Origin: UBA5364 sp050259235
GTDB taxonomy: Bacteria > Bacillota_I > Bacilli_A > RF39 > UBA660
Length of the DNA: 64,000 nucleotides
NCBI GenBank assembly: GCA_050259235.1
Contig: JBLNAG010000006.1
Coordinates: 1-64,000 of the forward strand
Direction of reading: 5' to 3'
Both the position numbers and the translations under genes were made by a program. The notes under the pieces were generated by a model. It did no database searches. It worked only from the letters and a program-made list of their open reading frames with translations, and had not been told where the DNA came from. Below, one piece after another: positions 51,074 to 60,872 of the stretch. Each line of letters opens with the position of its first letter. Position 1 is the stretch's first letter.

Positions 51074-53620
51074 ATGAAAGGATTAAATGATAAAGAGGTA
51101 GTTGAAAGTAGAAAGAAATTTGGTTCTAACGAAATAAAAAATAAAAAAAGAAATACTTTTTTAGGATTATTAATTGAATCATTAGGTGATCCAATAATTC
51201 GTATTTTATTGATAGCATTAGGAATAAAAACAGTCTTTTTATTAAAAGAATTTGATTGGTACGAAACAATAGGAATTGTAATTGCTATCTTTTTAGCATC
51301 TTTTATATCTAGCATTTCAGAATATGGTAGTGAAAAAGCCTTTGATAAATTACAAGAAGAATCTTCCAAAATAAGATGCCGGGTTAAAAGAAATAATAAA
51401 ATTATTGAGATAAAAATAGATGAGGTAGTAGTGAATGATATTGTAATACTAGAGTCTGGGGATAAAATCCCGGCTGATGGTATTATTATTGAAGGAAATA
51501 TTAGTGTTGATGAATCATCATTAAATGGTGAAACAAAAGAAATATATAAATATAGAAGCGATACTGTTTTTAGAGGGACAGTCGTATATAGTAATTATGC
51601 TTTAATGAAAGTAAATCATGTTGGTAGTGATACTTTTTATGGCAAACTTGCTGAAGAAATACAAGAAAAACAAGCAGATAGTCCATTAAAAATAAGATTA
51701 CGAAAATTAGCACAGTTAATAAGTAAATGTGGATATGTTGGAGCTTTTTTGGTTAGTTTTTCTTATCTTTTTTCAGTTATTGTTATTGATAATGGTTTTG
51801 TATTGAGCAAAATAACTGAAACAATAACTAATCCAACTGAAATTATGGGACATATTTTATATGCGCTTACTTTAAGTGTAACAATAATTGTAGTTGCAGT
51901 CCCAGAAGGTTTGCCAATGATGATTACCCTCGTATTATCATCTAATATGAAAAAAATGTTAAAAAGAAATATATTAGTTCGTAAATTAGTAGGAATAGAA
52001 ACAGCGGGTAGTTTAAATATTTTATTTACGGATAAAACTGGTACCTTGACTAAAGGAAAACTTGAAGTTGTAGAATTTGTTAGTGGATTATTAAAGCATT
52101 ATAAGAATATTGAGGAAGTTAAGAAGACGAGTTTGTATGATGTTACTAAGTTATCAATGGCTGGAAATAATGCTAGTAGTTTTGAAGATGGTATTCCAAT
52201 AGGTGGAAATATAACTGATAGAGCTTTATTATCTTTTATTAAGACAGATGTATTGGTAACAAAAACTAAAACAGTTTCTTTTGATAGCAAAAATAAATAT
52301 TCAATTACTACTATTAATGATGTTAATTATATCAAAGGGGCTCCTGAGAAAATATTACCTTTTTGTACAAGTTATTATGATGAAGATGGTAGAGTAAGAA
52401 CGTTATTTAGCAAAAAAGAAATAAATAAGTTTGTTGAAGAAAAAACAAAACAAGGAATAAGAGTGTTAGTAATGGGAACTTATACTACAAAAAAGGTAGT
52501 CACTTTAGTTGGTTTAGTATTAATCAAAGATGAATTAAGGGATGATGCAATAAGTGCGGTACAAATGGTCAAAAATGCTCATATTCAAATTGTTATGATA
52601 ACTGGAGATAATAAGGACACTGCTTATAATATTGGTAAAGAAGTAGGATTAATTGAAAATAGTGATGATATTGTTTTAACTAGTGATGAATTAGATCAAT
52701 TGACTGATGAAGAAATATGCGAAATATTACCTAAACTTAGAATTGTAGCAAGGGCTTTACCAACTGATAAAAGTAGATTAGTTAGAATTTGTCAGTCATT
52801 AGATTTAGTTGTTGGAATGACTGGTGATGGAGTTAATGATGCTCCTGCTATAAAGAAAGCTGATGTTGGTTTTGGTATGGGAAGTGGTACTGAAGTTGCA
52901 AAAGAAGCAAGTGATATTGTCATATTAGATGATAGTATTATGTCAATTGTTTCATCAATATTATTTGGAAGAACAATTTTTAAAAGTATCAGAAAATTTA
53001 TTATATTTCAATTAACTGTTAATTTATGTGCAGTAAGTTTATCAATAATTGGTCCCTTTATTGGAGTTGATACACCAGTTACTGTTATTCAAATGCTATG
53101 GATAAACATGGTTATGGATACTTTAGCAGGATTAGCTTTTTCTTATGAACCACCACTAAAAGAATATATGAAGGAATATCCTAAGAAAAAGGATGAATTA
53201 ATTATTAATGATTATATGATGGGAGAAATTCTATTCACAGGTATATATTCATCGTTATTATGTGTTTTATTTTTGAAATCATCTTTTCTTCATTCATTCT
53301 TTAGAATTAATGATATTTATATAATGACTGCCTTCTTTGGATTATTTATTTTTATTGGAATATTTAATAGTTTTAACGCTAGAACACATCGCCTTAATAT
53401 TTTGGCTAATCTTTTTAAAAACAAAATTTTTATTATGGTACTTTCTTTTATTGTTATTGTTCAATTGCTTTTAATATATTATGGAGGAACGTTATTTAGG
53501 ACATCTGGTTTAACAATAAAAGAACTATTTATTATGATATTACTAGCTTCTACTGTAATCCCTATAGATTTTTTAAGAAAAACTATTTTAAGGCATAGGG
53601 GAGAAATTGGTGGAGTATAA
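51074..53620 (+). CDS. calcium-transporting P-type ATPase
   Basis: P-type ATPase of the calcium (type II) branch, 848 residues. SLNGETKEI (actuator domain), PEGLP at residues 277-281 in membrane helix 4, phosphorylated aspartate D320 in DKTGTLT, KGAPEKIL (nucleotide domain), TGDNKDTA and TGDGVNDAPA, and about 10 membrane helices. It would export Ca2+ at the cost of ATP, perhaps another cation. Strong TAGGAGGG site. It has its own promoter after a terminator and is followed by a bidirectional terminator. Confidence 0.92.
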   Translation: MKGLNDKEVVESRKKFGSNEIKNKKRNTFLGLLIESLGDPIIRILLIALGIKTVFLLKEFDWYETIGIVIAIFLASFISSISEYGSEKAFDKLQEESSKIRCRVKRNNKIIEIKIDEVVVNDIVILESGDKIPADGIIIEGNISVDESSLNGETKEIYKYRSDTVFRGTVVYSNYALMKVNHVGSDTFYGKLAEEIQEKQADSPLKIRLRKLAQLISKCGYVGAFLVSFSYLFSVIVIDNGFVLSKITETITNPTEIMGHILYALTLSVTIIVVAVPEGLPMMITLVLSSNMKKMLKRNILVRKLVGIETAGSLNILFTDKTGTLTKGKLEVVEFVSGLLKHYKNIEEVKKTSLYDVTKLSMAGNNASSFEDGIPIGGNITDRALLSFIKTDVLVTKTKTVSFDSKNKYSITTINDVNYIKGAPEKILPFCTSYYDEDGRVRTLFSKKEINKFVEEKTKQGIRVLVMGTYTTKKVVTLVGLVLIKDELRDDAISAVQMVKNAHIQIVMITGDNKDTAYNIGKEVGLIENSDDIVLTSDELDQLTDEEICEILPKLRIVARALPTDKSRLVRICQSLDLVVGMTGDGVNDAPAIKKADVGFGMGSGTEVAKEASDIVILDDSIMSIVSSILFGRTIFKSIRKFIIFQLTVNLCAVSLSIIGPFIGVDTPVTVIQMLWINMVMDTLAGLAFSYEPPLKEYMKEYPKKKDELIINDYMMGEILFTGIYSSLLCVLFLKSSFLHSFFRINDIYIMTAFFGLFIFIGIFNSFNARTHRLNILANLFKNKIFIMVLSFIVIVQLLLIYYGGTLFRTSGLTIKELFIMILLASTVIPIDFLRKTILRHRGEIGGV

Positions 53621-53648
53621 AAAAAGTAAACATTGTTTACTTTTTTAA
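53618..53648. terminator. bidirectional terminator
   Basis: Stem AAAAAAGTAAAC with GTTTACTTTTTT around ATT between two converging genes. Confidence 0.88.
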
Positions 53649-55010
53649 TATACTTTGAGCAGCTATAATTCCACTTATTGAAGCTTGCATTAATCCTCTT
53701 GTAATACCTGCTCCATCTCCAATAGCATAGACACCTTTAATGTCTGTTTCTAAGTTATTGTTGACCATTATTTTAGATGAATAGAATTTCACTTCAACAC
53801 CATAGAGGATAGTTTCTTTTCCAGAAATACCAGGACAAATATTTTCTAGTTCTTCAAATGTTTCTAGTAAAGCATTTAAAATTCTAGCAGGTAATACATA
53901 AGATAAATCACCAGGAACAGCATCTTCCAAAGTTGGTGTATAGGTTAATTTTTTCATTCTTTCTGCTGTTGATCTTTGTCCTTCTTTTAAATCATAAAGT
54001 CTTTGAACCATTATTTTACCACCGGTAAGCATATTTCCTAATCTTGCAATATATTTACCATATTCAATTGGCTCATTAAAAGGTTCGGTGAAATGTGCTG
54101 ATACTAATAGGGCAAAATTAGTGAGATTACTTTTTAATTCATGAAAACTGTGCCCATTTACACATGCTAAATTATCATCATAATTTTCTTGTGATACAAA
54201 TCCACCTGGATTCATACAAAAAGTTCTAACAATATTTTCAGTTGTTTTAGATGTATTATATATTTTAAATTCGTATAATTTATTAGTAAGAGAATCAGTA
54301 ATTGCTCTAGGAAGTTCTACTCTAACACCGATATCTACTTGATTATTTTTAGTCTTGATATTATTTTCTTTACATTTATCAAATAACCATCCAGAACCAC
54401 TTCTACCTACCGCAATAATTATATTATCACATTGATATTCTTTATCTTTAGTGATAATTTTTTTAATTTTATCGTCGATCTTAATATCTTGAACATCAGT
54501 ATTTACTAAGACATCGACATTTTTATGACTAGCAATAAAGTCATACATCTTTTCCATTATAATAGCACTTTTCTCAGTACCTAAATGTCTAATTGGACAT
54601 TTAATAAATTTAAGACCATATTTACTGCATTCATATTCAATTTTATCAGCAAATTCTTTATTATAAGCAATTTCACTATTGCCACCATATTCTAAATAAA
54701 TATTATCAACATAACGAATCATTTCATTCATTTTAGTAGTTCCTAAGTATTCTTCTAACCATCCACCAACTTCTTTAGATAGTGATAATTTACCATCAGA
54801 GAAAGCTCCAGCGCCACCAAAACCACATGAAATGTTACAAGGTTTACAAGCTACACATTGAACTGTTTTCTTTTTAGGACAACTTCTGACTTTAATACTT
54901 CTTCCTTTATCAAACATAACAATCTTCATATTTGGATTAATTTTTAATAATTCTAAGGCACTAAAAATACCTGCAGGACCACAACCTATAATACCAACAT
55001 CGTAACTCAT
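53637..55010 (-). CDS. FAD-dependent dehydrogenase (COG2509)
   Basis: A 457-residue flavoprotein. N-terminal VGIIGCGPAGIFSALELLK is the FAD Rossmann loop, GRSGSGWLFDKC a second dinucleotide region and YAIGDGAGITRGLMQASISG the closing motif. Near residues 50-67 a cysteine-rich stretch (VQCVACKPCNISCGFGGAGAFSDGKL) marks the COG2509 group, which is widespread and of unknown substrate. RBS is GAGGTAAG. Confidence 0.88.
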   Translation of the reverse strand: MSYDVGIIGCGPAGIFSALELLKINPNMKIVMFDKGRSIKVRSCPKKKTVQCVACKPCNISCGFGGAGAFSDGKLSLSKEVGGWLEEYLGTTKMNEMIRYVDNIYLEYGGNSEIAYNKEFADKIEYECSKYGLKFIKCPIRHLGTEKSAIIMEKMYDFIASHKNVDVLVNTDVQDIKIDDKIKKIITKDKEYQCDNIIIAVGRSGSGWLFDKCKENNIKTKNNQVDIGVRVELPRAITDSLTNKLYEFKIYNTSKTTENIVRTFCMNPGGFVSQENYDDNLACVNGHSFHELKSNLTNFALLVSAHFTEPFNEPIEYGKYIARLGNMLTGGKIMVQRLYDLKEGQRSTAERMKKLTYTPTLEDAVPGDLSYVLPARILNALLETFEELENICPGISGKETILYGVEVKFYSSKIMVNNNLETDIKGVYAIGDGAGITRGLMQASISGIIAAQSILKK

Positions 55011-55123
55011 TTTTCTTACCTCATTTCCATAAATATTTTAACACAAAAAGATTAAAATGTCTTTTTATTTTTACCATAATATGGTAAAATAATGTTACTA
55101 AGGGATTTTGGAGGTAATATGTT

Positions 55124-56215
55124 ATGGATAATGGAAATTTAAAGTTAATTGTTTTAGGTAATTGTAGAGAATTAGGAGAAAAAGTAAACAAAAATATTGC
55201 TCAAATGAGAAATGAAGAATCTAATTATATTATACCAATCAAAGAAACGCGCTTTAACAATGGTGAAGGAAAAGTGGAAATTCTAGAATCAATAAGGGAA
55301 AAAGACGTTTTTATTTTGTCTGATATTGGAAATCATAGTTGTACTTATCGTATGTTTGGCTATGAAAATCATATGGGACCTGATGAACATTTTCAAGATA
55401 TCAAGAGAGTTATATATGCTATGAGAGGGCATACTTCAAATATTACTGTTGTTATGCCATTATTATATGAGTCAAGACAACATCGTAGGAAAGGTCGTGA
55501 ATCATTAGATTGTGCTAACGGTTTACAAGAATTAATTGGTTTGGGTGTTAAAAATATTTTAACTTTTGATGTTCATGATGTTGGTATTCAAAATGCTGTT
55601 CCGCTAAAGTCATTTGAAAATATTTATCCAACTAATACTATCATAAGTGGATTTGTTGAAAGAGAAAATATTGATTTTAGAAATTTAGTTATTATCAGTC
55701 CAGATACTGGGGCAATTGATAGAGCTAAATTTTATGCTAATATTTTTAAAGCAGATTTAGGAATGTTTTATAAAAGTAGAGATTTAACTAAAATAGAAAA
55801 TGGAAAGAATCCAATTAAGGAACATAAATATATCGGGGACGATGTTGCAGGTAAAAATGTTATAGTTGTAGATGATATTATTGCATCAGGAGATTCAATG
55901 TTAGATGTTGCTAGAAAATTAAAAAGTTTAGGGGCAGCAACTGTCTACATGATTTCAACATTTGCTCTATTTACTGAAGGATATGAAAAGTTTGCTCAAG
56001 CTTATAAAGATGGTGAATTTGATAAAATATATTCTACTAATTTAAGTTATGTACCCGAATGCGTTAAGAGTGCATCATGGTTTGAAGAAGTTGATTGTTC
56101 ACATCAAATTGCTGAAATAATTCATGCTTTAAATTGCCAAAAATCAATTACTCCACTAATGAATGGAAAACAAAAAGTTATTGAAAAAATCGATCAAAAG
56201 AAAAGTAATGCATAA
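55124..56215 (+). CDS. prs: ribose-phosphate pyrophosphokinase
   Basis: PRPP synthetase family, 363 residues, longer than the usual 310-320. Metal and ribose-phosphate sites: RQHRRKGRESL and FDVHDVGIQNAVPL, PRPP loop VIVVDDIIASGDSM, and SPDTGAIDRAKFYA. It makes PRPP from ribose-5-phosphate and ATP. The extra length comes mostly from loops and a C-terminal extension; this long form looks distinct from Bacillus Prs, so it may be a sub-branch. RBS is GGAGG nine bases before ATG. Confidence 0.88.
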   Translation: MDNGNLKLIVLGNCRELGEKVNKNIAQMRNEESNYIIPIKETRFNNGEGKVEILESIREKDVFILSDIGNHSCTYRMFGYENHMGPDEHFQDIKRVIYAMRGHTSNITVVMPLLYESRQHRRKGRESLDCANGLQELIGLGVKNILTFDVHDVGIQNAVPLKSFENIYPTNTIISGFVERENIDFRNLVIISPDTGAIDRAKFYANIFKADLGMFYKSRDLTKIENGKNPIKEHKYIGDDVAGKNVIVVDDIIASGDSMLDVARKLKSLGAATVYMISTFALFTEGYEKFAQAYKDGEFDKIYSTNLSYVPECVKSASWFEEVDCSHQIAEIIHALNCQKSITPLMNGKQKVIEKIDQKKSNA

Positions 56216-56231
56216 ACATTACTTTTTTTTT
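56200..56231 (+). terminator. intrinsic terminator
   Basis: Stem AAAAGTAATG with CATTACTTTT around CATAAA, then T-run, after prs. Confidence 0.85.
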
Positions 56232-56265
56232 ATTACATATATTTTAGTAGATATGGAGGGACAAA

Positions 56266-57060
56266 ATGATTTTAATTTTTAAAGGATTTATAATTGGAAT
56301 GGGAAAAATTATTCCGGGGGTTAGTGGAGCGATGCTAGCAATTACTCTAGGGGTATATGATAAGGGTATTTATGCTATTAGTAACTTCTTTAAAAGTATT
56401 AAAAAAAATACTATATTTTTGGGATTATTAGGTATTGGTATTATACTATCAATTGTCATATTTAGTAATTTTATTAAAATAGCACTCGAAAACTATTATC
56501 TTCCGACAATGTTACTTTTCATCGGCTTGATTGCTGGGTGCATCCCTGATGTATACAGTACTGTAAAGGGAGAAGAAAGCATTAAAAACATTATTATTAT
56601 GTCTATTCCATGTATAGTTTTGTTGTATTTAAACACCCTTAATTGGAATTTAAATGTTGATGATCCATCATTCTTTTTTCTAATTATTATTGGAATGATT
56701 GAAGCTATTACTATTGTTATTCCAGGACTTAGTGGGACAGCAATATTAATGATGATTGGGTGCTATGAATTGGTTATTAATTCCCTAAGTATTATTGATA
56801 TTAAAATATTAATTCCGTATGGAATAGGTATTATTATAGGGATTATTCTCTTAGTAAAAATTATTGATTACCTTTTAAGCAATCATAAAGTAAAAACATA
56901 TTGGGCAATTTTAGGATTTGCATTTACTTCAGTACTTATTCTTTTACTTCAAACAATGAAATTTAATTATAATATTGGAGATATTATTATATCTTTAATA
57001 TTACTATTAATTGGATATGTAATATCGAGAATTTTTTCCGAATACAAATCTGATAACTAA
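56266..57060 (+). CDS. DUF368 polyprenyl-phosphate transporter, PopT-like
   Basis: A 264-residue membrane protein with about eight segments and two inverted halves, each with a G-x-x-P-G-x-S-G motif: KIIPGVSGAMLAITLG near the start and TIVIPGLSGTAILMMIG near the middle. These are DUF368 hallmarks. DUF368 proteins (PopT) have been reported to flip undecaprenyl phosphate back across the membrane for wall synthesis. RBS is TGGAGGG. Own small transcript. Confidence 0.88.
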   Translation: MILIFKGFIIGMGKIIPGVSGAMLAITLGVYDKGIYAISNFFKSIKKNTIFLGLLGIGIILSIVIFSNFIKIALENYYLPTMLLFIGLIAGCIPDVYSTVKGEESIKNIIIMSIPCIVLLYLNTLNWNLNVDDPSFFFLIIIGMIEAITIVIPGLSGTAILMMIGCYELVINSLSIIDIKILIPYGIGIIIGIILLVKIIDYLLSNHKVKTYWAILGFAFTSVLILLLQTMKFNYNIGDIIISLILLLIGYVISRIFSEYKSDN

Positions 57061-57089
57061 TAAAAAGTAATAGTGAAAAAAATATAAAA

Positions 57090-57110
57090 ATATGTTATAA
57101 TATAACATAT
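57090..57110 (+). promoter_or_regulatory. 21-bp palindrome over a -10 element
   Basis: Perfect inverted repeat with 10-base arms (ATATGTTATA and TATAACATAT) around one A. The -10 TATAAT (57096-57101, with TG three bases earlier) lies inside it, just ahead of a GGAGG site. A bound repressor would block the promoter. Confidence 0.5.
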
Positions 57111-57124
57111 AACGGAGGAATACT

Positions 57125-58354
57125 ATGGTTAAAAAAAATAAAAGAAAGTTAAAGATTAGGAATATTGCCATTTTAATAATAGGAATAGTTATTTTACTAG
57201 TTGTTGGTAAGATATTATTTACTAACCGCAGTTTTAAGGTAGAGATGAAAAATGGTGTTATGGCTGTTGGAGACGTCTATGAAAATAATTTTACTGCGAC
57301 TTATAAAGGTGAGGATGTAACTGCTGATGTTACTGTTACTAATAATATTTACAATACTAGGATTGGTAAATATCAAGTAACATTCACTTATAAACATGAT
57401 GGTAATGAGTATGAAGTGGTAAAAGATATTGAAATTAAGGATACAACAAAACCTGAAATAACATTAAATAAAGGTGAAGAAATAACTGTAGTTCTAGATA
57501 ATGATTATAAAGAACCAGGATATACTGCTAACGATAACTATGATGGTGATATTACTAACAAAGTGGAAATTAAAGGAAAAGTTGATATTGCTAAAGAGGG
57601 TGATTATGAGCTAGTGTATAGTGTTGCTGACAGTAGTGGTAATAAAACCAAAGTTACCCGCAAGGTTATAGTTTCTTCTAAATCACCATTAACTATGAGT
57701 ATTAAAGATTTTAGTTTAGATGGATTATTTACTAATGTTTTATTAGAAGAAAGTGAAGATTTAGGCAGTGCTTATACTGATGATATGATTTTTGCTGGTG
57801 ATTCAATGGCTTTATATTATGTTATTAACAAGAATATTCCAGGTAAGAGATTATGGCATAAAGAAGGAATTAATCCTGAAACTGCTTTAACAGATACAAT
57901 TTATATTAACCATATTGAAACAAATAAAACATTTATTGAAAATTTTAAAAAATATCAACCAGCTAAGGTTATTATGACTTTAGGTACAAATAGTGTTTCT
58001 TATATGGAAGTTAATTACTTTATAACTAATTATAAAAAATTAATCAAAGGAATTAAAGAAGTTAGTCCTGATACAACATTAATTATTCAATCAATTCCTC
58101 CAGTAGCAAAATTTGTTGATGATAAAGGTAATTTAACTAATGATAAGATAAATAAATTTAATTATTATATCTTAGAGATGTGTAGTGAATTAGATATACC
58201 ATTCTTAAATTCAGCAGAAGTATTAAAAGATTCTGATGGTTATTTAAAAGAAGGATATTATGAATTAGTTGGCGGTCAAGCTGGTATTCATTTATCTCAA
58301 GAAGGTCAAACATTAATTTTTAAATATGCACAAAATCATGTGGTAGTAGAATAA
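57125..58354 (+). CDS. exported SGNH hydrolase with Ig-like domain
   Basis: A 409-residue protein. Basic start and membrane segment at about residues 12-32; then Ig-like beta modules of the DUF5011 kind (about 85-187, with GYTANDNYDGDITNKV) and an SGNH/GDSL hydrolase domain (about 215-405). Nucleophile S227 in FAGDSMAL, LGTNSVS (block III) and H389 in GIHLS. The usual D three residues before that H is A386 here, so the triad may be a Ser-His pair or use another acid. Wall or glycan deacylation outside the cell is plausible, not proven. RBS is GGAGG. Confidence 0.85.
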   Translation: MVKKNKRKLKIRNIAILIIGIVILLVVGKILFTNRSFKVEMKNGVMAVGDVYENNFTATYKGEDVTADVTVTNNIYNTRIGKYQVTFTYKHDGNEYEVVKDIEIKDTTKPEITLNKGEEITVVLDNDYKEPGYTANDNYDGDITNKVEIKGKVDIAKEGDYELVYSVADSSGNKTKVTRKVIVSSKSPLTMSIKDFSLDGLFTNVLLEESEDLGSAYTDDMIFAGDSMALYYVINKNIPGKRLWHKEGINPETALTDTIYINHIETNKTFIENFKKYQPAKVIMTLGTNSVSYMEVNYFITNYKKLIKGIKEVSPDTTLIIQSIPPVAKFVDDKGNLTNDKINKFNYYILEMCSELDIPFLNSAEVLKDSDGYLKEGYYELVGGQAGIHLSQEGQTLIFKYAQNHVVVE

Positions 58355-58391
58355 AAATAACCCACTAGCATAAAATATACTGAGGTGAAAT

Positions 58392-58736
58392 ATGGAAAAA
58401 AAATTACCTGGTGTATTTGCTAATAAGAATATTAATAATTTAAATAATAATAACAAGGTCTATTATTCAAGTAAAGAAACAATTAGAAATACAGTTACTC
58501 CTAAAAAGAATAAAAAAGACGATAGATTGCCTAGTTTAATAGGGCAAAGTGTGGAACAAAAAATCAATACCATTTTTAATTCGGTAAACTATGTTTATAA
58601 AGCAAAGGTAGAAATTACCTTAGAAGATGGCAAGGTTACGAAAAATATAATTGGTAAAAACAGTAATAGTTTAATTACAATGGAAAATGAATTAATACCA
58701 ATTAGTAAAATTATTGATATAGAATATAAAAAATAA
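58392..58736 (+). CDS. small basic protein of unknown function
   Basis: A 114-residue protein. An N- and K-rich unstructured first half (NINNLNNNNKVYYSSKE) leads to a helix and then a small beta domain (KVEITLEDGKVTKNIIGKN, LIPISKIIDIEYKK) reminiscent of an Sm-like or coat-protein C-terminal barrel, by pattern only. It is 38 bases after the SGNH gene with TGAGGTG as site. A spore-coat role is possible but not shown. Confidence 0.6.
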   Translation: MEKKLPGVFANKNINNLNNNNKVYYSSKETIRNTVTPKKNKKDDRLPSLIGQSVEQKINTIFNSVNYVYKAKVEITLEDGKVTKNIIGKNSNSLITMENELIPISKIIDIEYKK

Positions 58737-58754
58737 GCAAATGCTTATTTTTTT
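58728..58754. terminator. bidirectional terminator
   Basis: Stem AAAAAATAAGCA with TGCTTATTTTTT around AA between converging genes. Confidence 0.85.
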
Positions 58755-60163
58755 CTGTATATATATTTAAATTTTATATCAATTCTAAGAGTTGGGTCTT
58801 GATATATTTCAGGAATAGACTTATCAAGTTTCTTTTCAAATTCATCTCTAGATATATATTCTTTTAGGTTTAAGAAAGAGATAATATTATAATTAATACG
58901 ATATCTAGAATAAACATCTATTTTTTGTTCACGGTAACTAGCATTAGTGGCGTTAAGGTCGGATACATCTTTAAATGATGTCCAATTTGTATATCTGGTA
59001 ATTTCAGAATCAATATAAGGATAATTTGTCGTAGCAGCTGATAAATAACTACTATTATACAATCTTCTTTGGGTTCCAGAATACCAGCGCCACATTTTAT
59101 CTTGAAATGAATATATTTTTACACTATCTTTATAATCTTTTTTATATTTTTCTCCTGGACTATCAACTAAGTATTCACCGTTTTTCCAGAATATTTTATT
59201 ACCGTCTTTTTCATAAAACCAACGATAAGCAATTTTAGTAGTAATAATTCGATAGTCATATTCTGTAGGATAGTTTTGAGACCATTCGCTTGGAGCGGTT
59301 AGCATTTCGGTTGCACTATCTTTATTAGGGTAATTGGCAGGAGCTGTTGAAGAAAGAACGCTGTAATTATTTAAATTATATTTATAAAATTTCCATTGTT
59401 TATCTCTATAACTATAATAATTTTTATTTTCAACTTCATAATTTATAATTTCGGCTTTATCATTTATTTTAGGTAATTGATTAGTATCTAATGGTAAAAA
59501 GACATTATATTTTTCATCTTTTTTAGTTGATATCATACTACTTGGAAACCAATTTGACCAAGATGTAACATATTTTTCTAAGGTATAATAGTTATAATAT
59601 GGGATAACATCAACGATTGCAACTTTATCATTATATTTATCAGTTTCCTTTGTCCATGAACTATAGCGTTTTTCAGTACTACAATAATCACAATCAGTTA
59701 TATTTAATGTCTGAATATATTTATCGTTAACTTTAGTGATTTTAACTGTCCCTTTGCATTCTTTATCATTAAATTTAATTGGTGATTCCTCTTTATACAT
59801 ATCTTCTAAATTAATATTAACAGATTCACCATTTAATGAAGGAATAATTTCTTTATTTTTAGCATATTCTAATGTTTTATCTTTAACTTTCTTTTCTATA
59901 TCAGTACAATAACCATTCCTTACCGCAAAAAAACCAATTAAACCTGTAATTATTGATATAATTATTACTCCAATAGCAATATAAAATATAATCTTTTTAC
60001 TTTTTTGGGTTTTAATAGGATTTTCAATACTAGAAGTTGGTACTCCTAATAATTGAGTATTTGAAAATATAGGCTTTTTTACTACTGTTTGAGTATTTTT
60101 AGAACCTTTTGTTGATTTGAAACTACCTAATAATGTTTGAAAAAATTCCTTTAAAAATTCCAT
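58745..60163 (-). CDS. membrane protein with tryptophan/tyrosine-rich outside repeats
   Basis: A 472-residue protein. Cytosolic basic N-terminus, membrane segment at about residues 57-80, then an outside domain very rich in Y, W, N and K. Two related modules can be seen: YYSYRDKQWKFYKY with NYPNKDSATEM and TAPSEW, and IYSFQDKMWRWYSG with NYPYIDSEIT and YTNWTSF. A cysteine pair D-C-D-Y-C occurs near 170. Not recognised. Envelope or spore-surface attachment is a guess. RBS is GGAGGAATAAA. Confidence 0.65.
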   Translation of the reverse strand: MEFLKEFFQTLLGSFKSTKGSKNTQTVVKKPIFSNTQLLGVPTSSIENPIKTQKSKKIIFYIAIGVIIISIITGLIGFFAVRNGYCTDIEKKVKDKTLEYAKNKEIIPSLNGESVNINLEDMYKEESPIKFNDKECKGTVKITKVNDKYIQTLNITDCDYCSTEKRYSSWTKETDKYNDKVAIVDVIPYYNYYTLEKYVTSWSNWFPSSMISTKKDEKYNVFLPLDTNQLPKINDKAEIINYEVENKNYYSYRDKQWKFYKYNLNNYSVLSSTAPANYPNKDSATEMLTAPSEWSQNYPTEYDYRIITTKIAYRWFYEKDGNKIFWKNGEYLVDSPGEKYKKDYKDSVKIYSFQDKMWRWYSGTQRRLYNSSYLSAATTNYPYIDSEITRYTNWTSFKDVSDLNATNASYREQKIDVYSRYRINYNIISFLNLKEYISRDEFEKKLDKSIPEIYQDPTLRIDIKFKYIYRKK

Positions 60164-60213
60164 TTTATTCCTCCATATATTGAATATAATATATCATAAA
60201 TAATGTTTTTTTA

Positions 60214-60244
60214 CAATAAAAAAGAGATGATAAGTCATCTCTTA
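60214..60244 (-). terminator. intrinsic terminator
   Basis: On the minus strand: AAGAGATGA with TCATCTCTT around CTTA, then TTTTATTG; ends the CotZ-like gene. Confidence 0.82.
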
Positions 60245-60697
60245 CTAGACACATTCTACGAAAGTATCTGGCAAACATCTAAGGCAGCAAACACAATTTA
60301 AGTTGACTGTGAAGAAAGAATTTGTTGCTACAAAAGGTTGTGCATGTTCACAAGTATCTGTGTTTGGAGCAAGAACTCTACAAGTAGCACAGCAGTCATC
60401 TAATTTTTCAATTCTACAGACACAAGAAGTTTCTGTACATTCTGGTCCTTGACATGCGCTATCTTCTTTACTTATTGGCATACTTAATGGAGTACTGTTT
60501 GCTCCACAAAGATATAGTACTATAGGTCTTGTATTACAATTTATGGATGCCACATTACAACCTAAAAAGCCACGATCGCAAGTTTCTAAGCAAGTATCAT
60601 TTTTACAAGCATTTTGTTGTAGAATTAATATCACTTTTAAAATCTCAGCGATACAATTGTCACATTCTGAACGTTCTACTTTATTATTGTTACACAT
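60245..60697 (-). CDS. cotZ: CotY/CotZ-type cysteine-rich spore surface protein
   Basis: A 150-residue protein with about 25 cysteines, many in pairs: CDNCIAEI, CKNDTCLETC, CQGPECTETSCVC, DDCCATC and the end NLNCVCCLRCLP. The N-terminal helix after CDNCIAEILKVIL and the C-terminal TVNLNCVCCL match the Spore-coat CotZ family, which self-assembles into disulfide-linked outer spore layers (crust or exosporium basal layer). ATG 60697 follows GGGGTGG; the in-frame GTG at 60706 is part of that site. It should be active in the mother cell late in sporulation. Confidence 0.88.
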   Translation of the reverse strand: MCNNNKVERSECDNCIAEILKVILILQQNACKNDTCLETCDRGFLGCNVASINCNTRPIVLYLCGANSTPLSMPISKEDSACQGPECTETSCVCRIEKLDDCCATCRVLAPNTDTCEHAQPFVATNSFFTVNLNCVCCLRCLPDTFVECV

Positions 60698-60872
60698 ATA
60701 ATCCACCCCTTCATTTTATTTCACTAATAAGATATTCCTGCTTCCGAAAAAAGTGTGAATAATTAACCTATTTATTATTATATTATAAGTGTTTTATATG
60801 CAAGTTATAATAGATGACTATTTTTTTATTACATCACTAAACTTTTTACATATATTATAATGAGGTGATAAG

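Noticed and set aside
60529..60762. Plus-strand frame opposite the CotZ-like gene
   Set aside because: Codes for an implausible sequence and overlaps the CotZ promoter region on the other strand.
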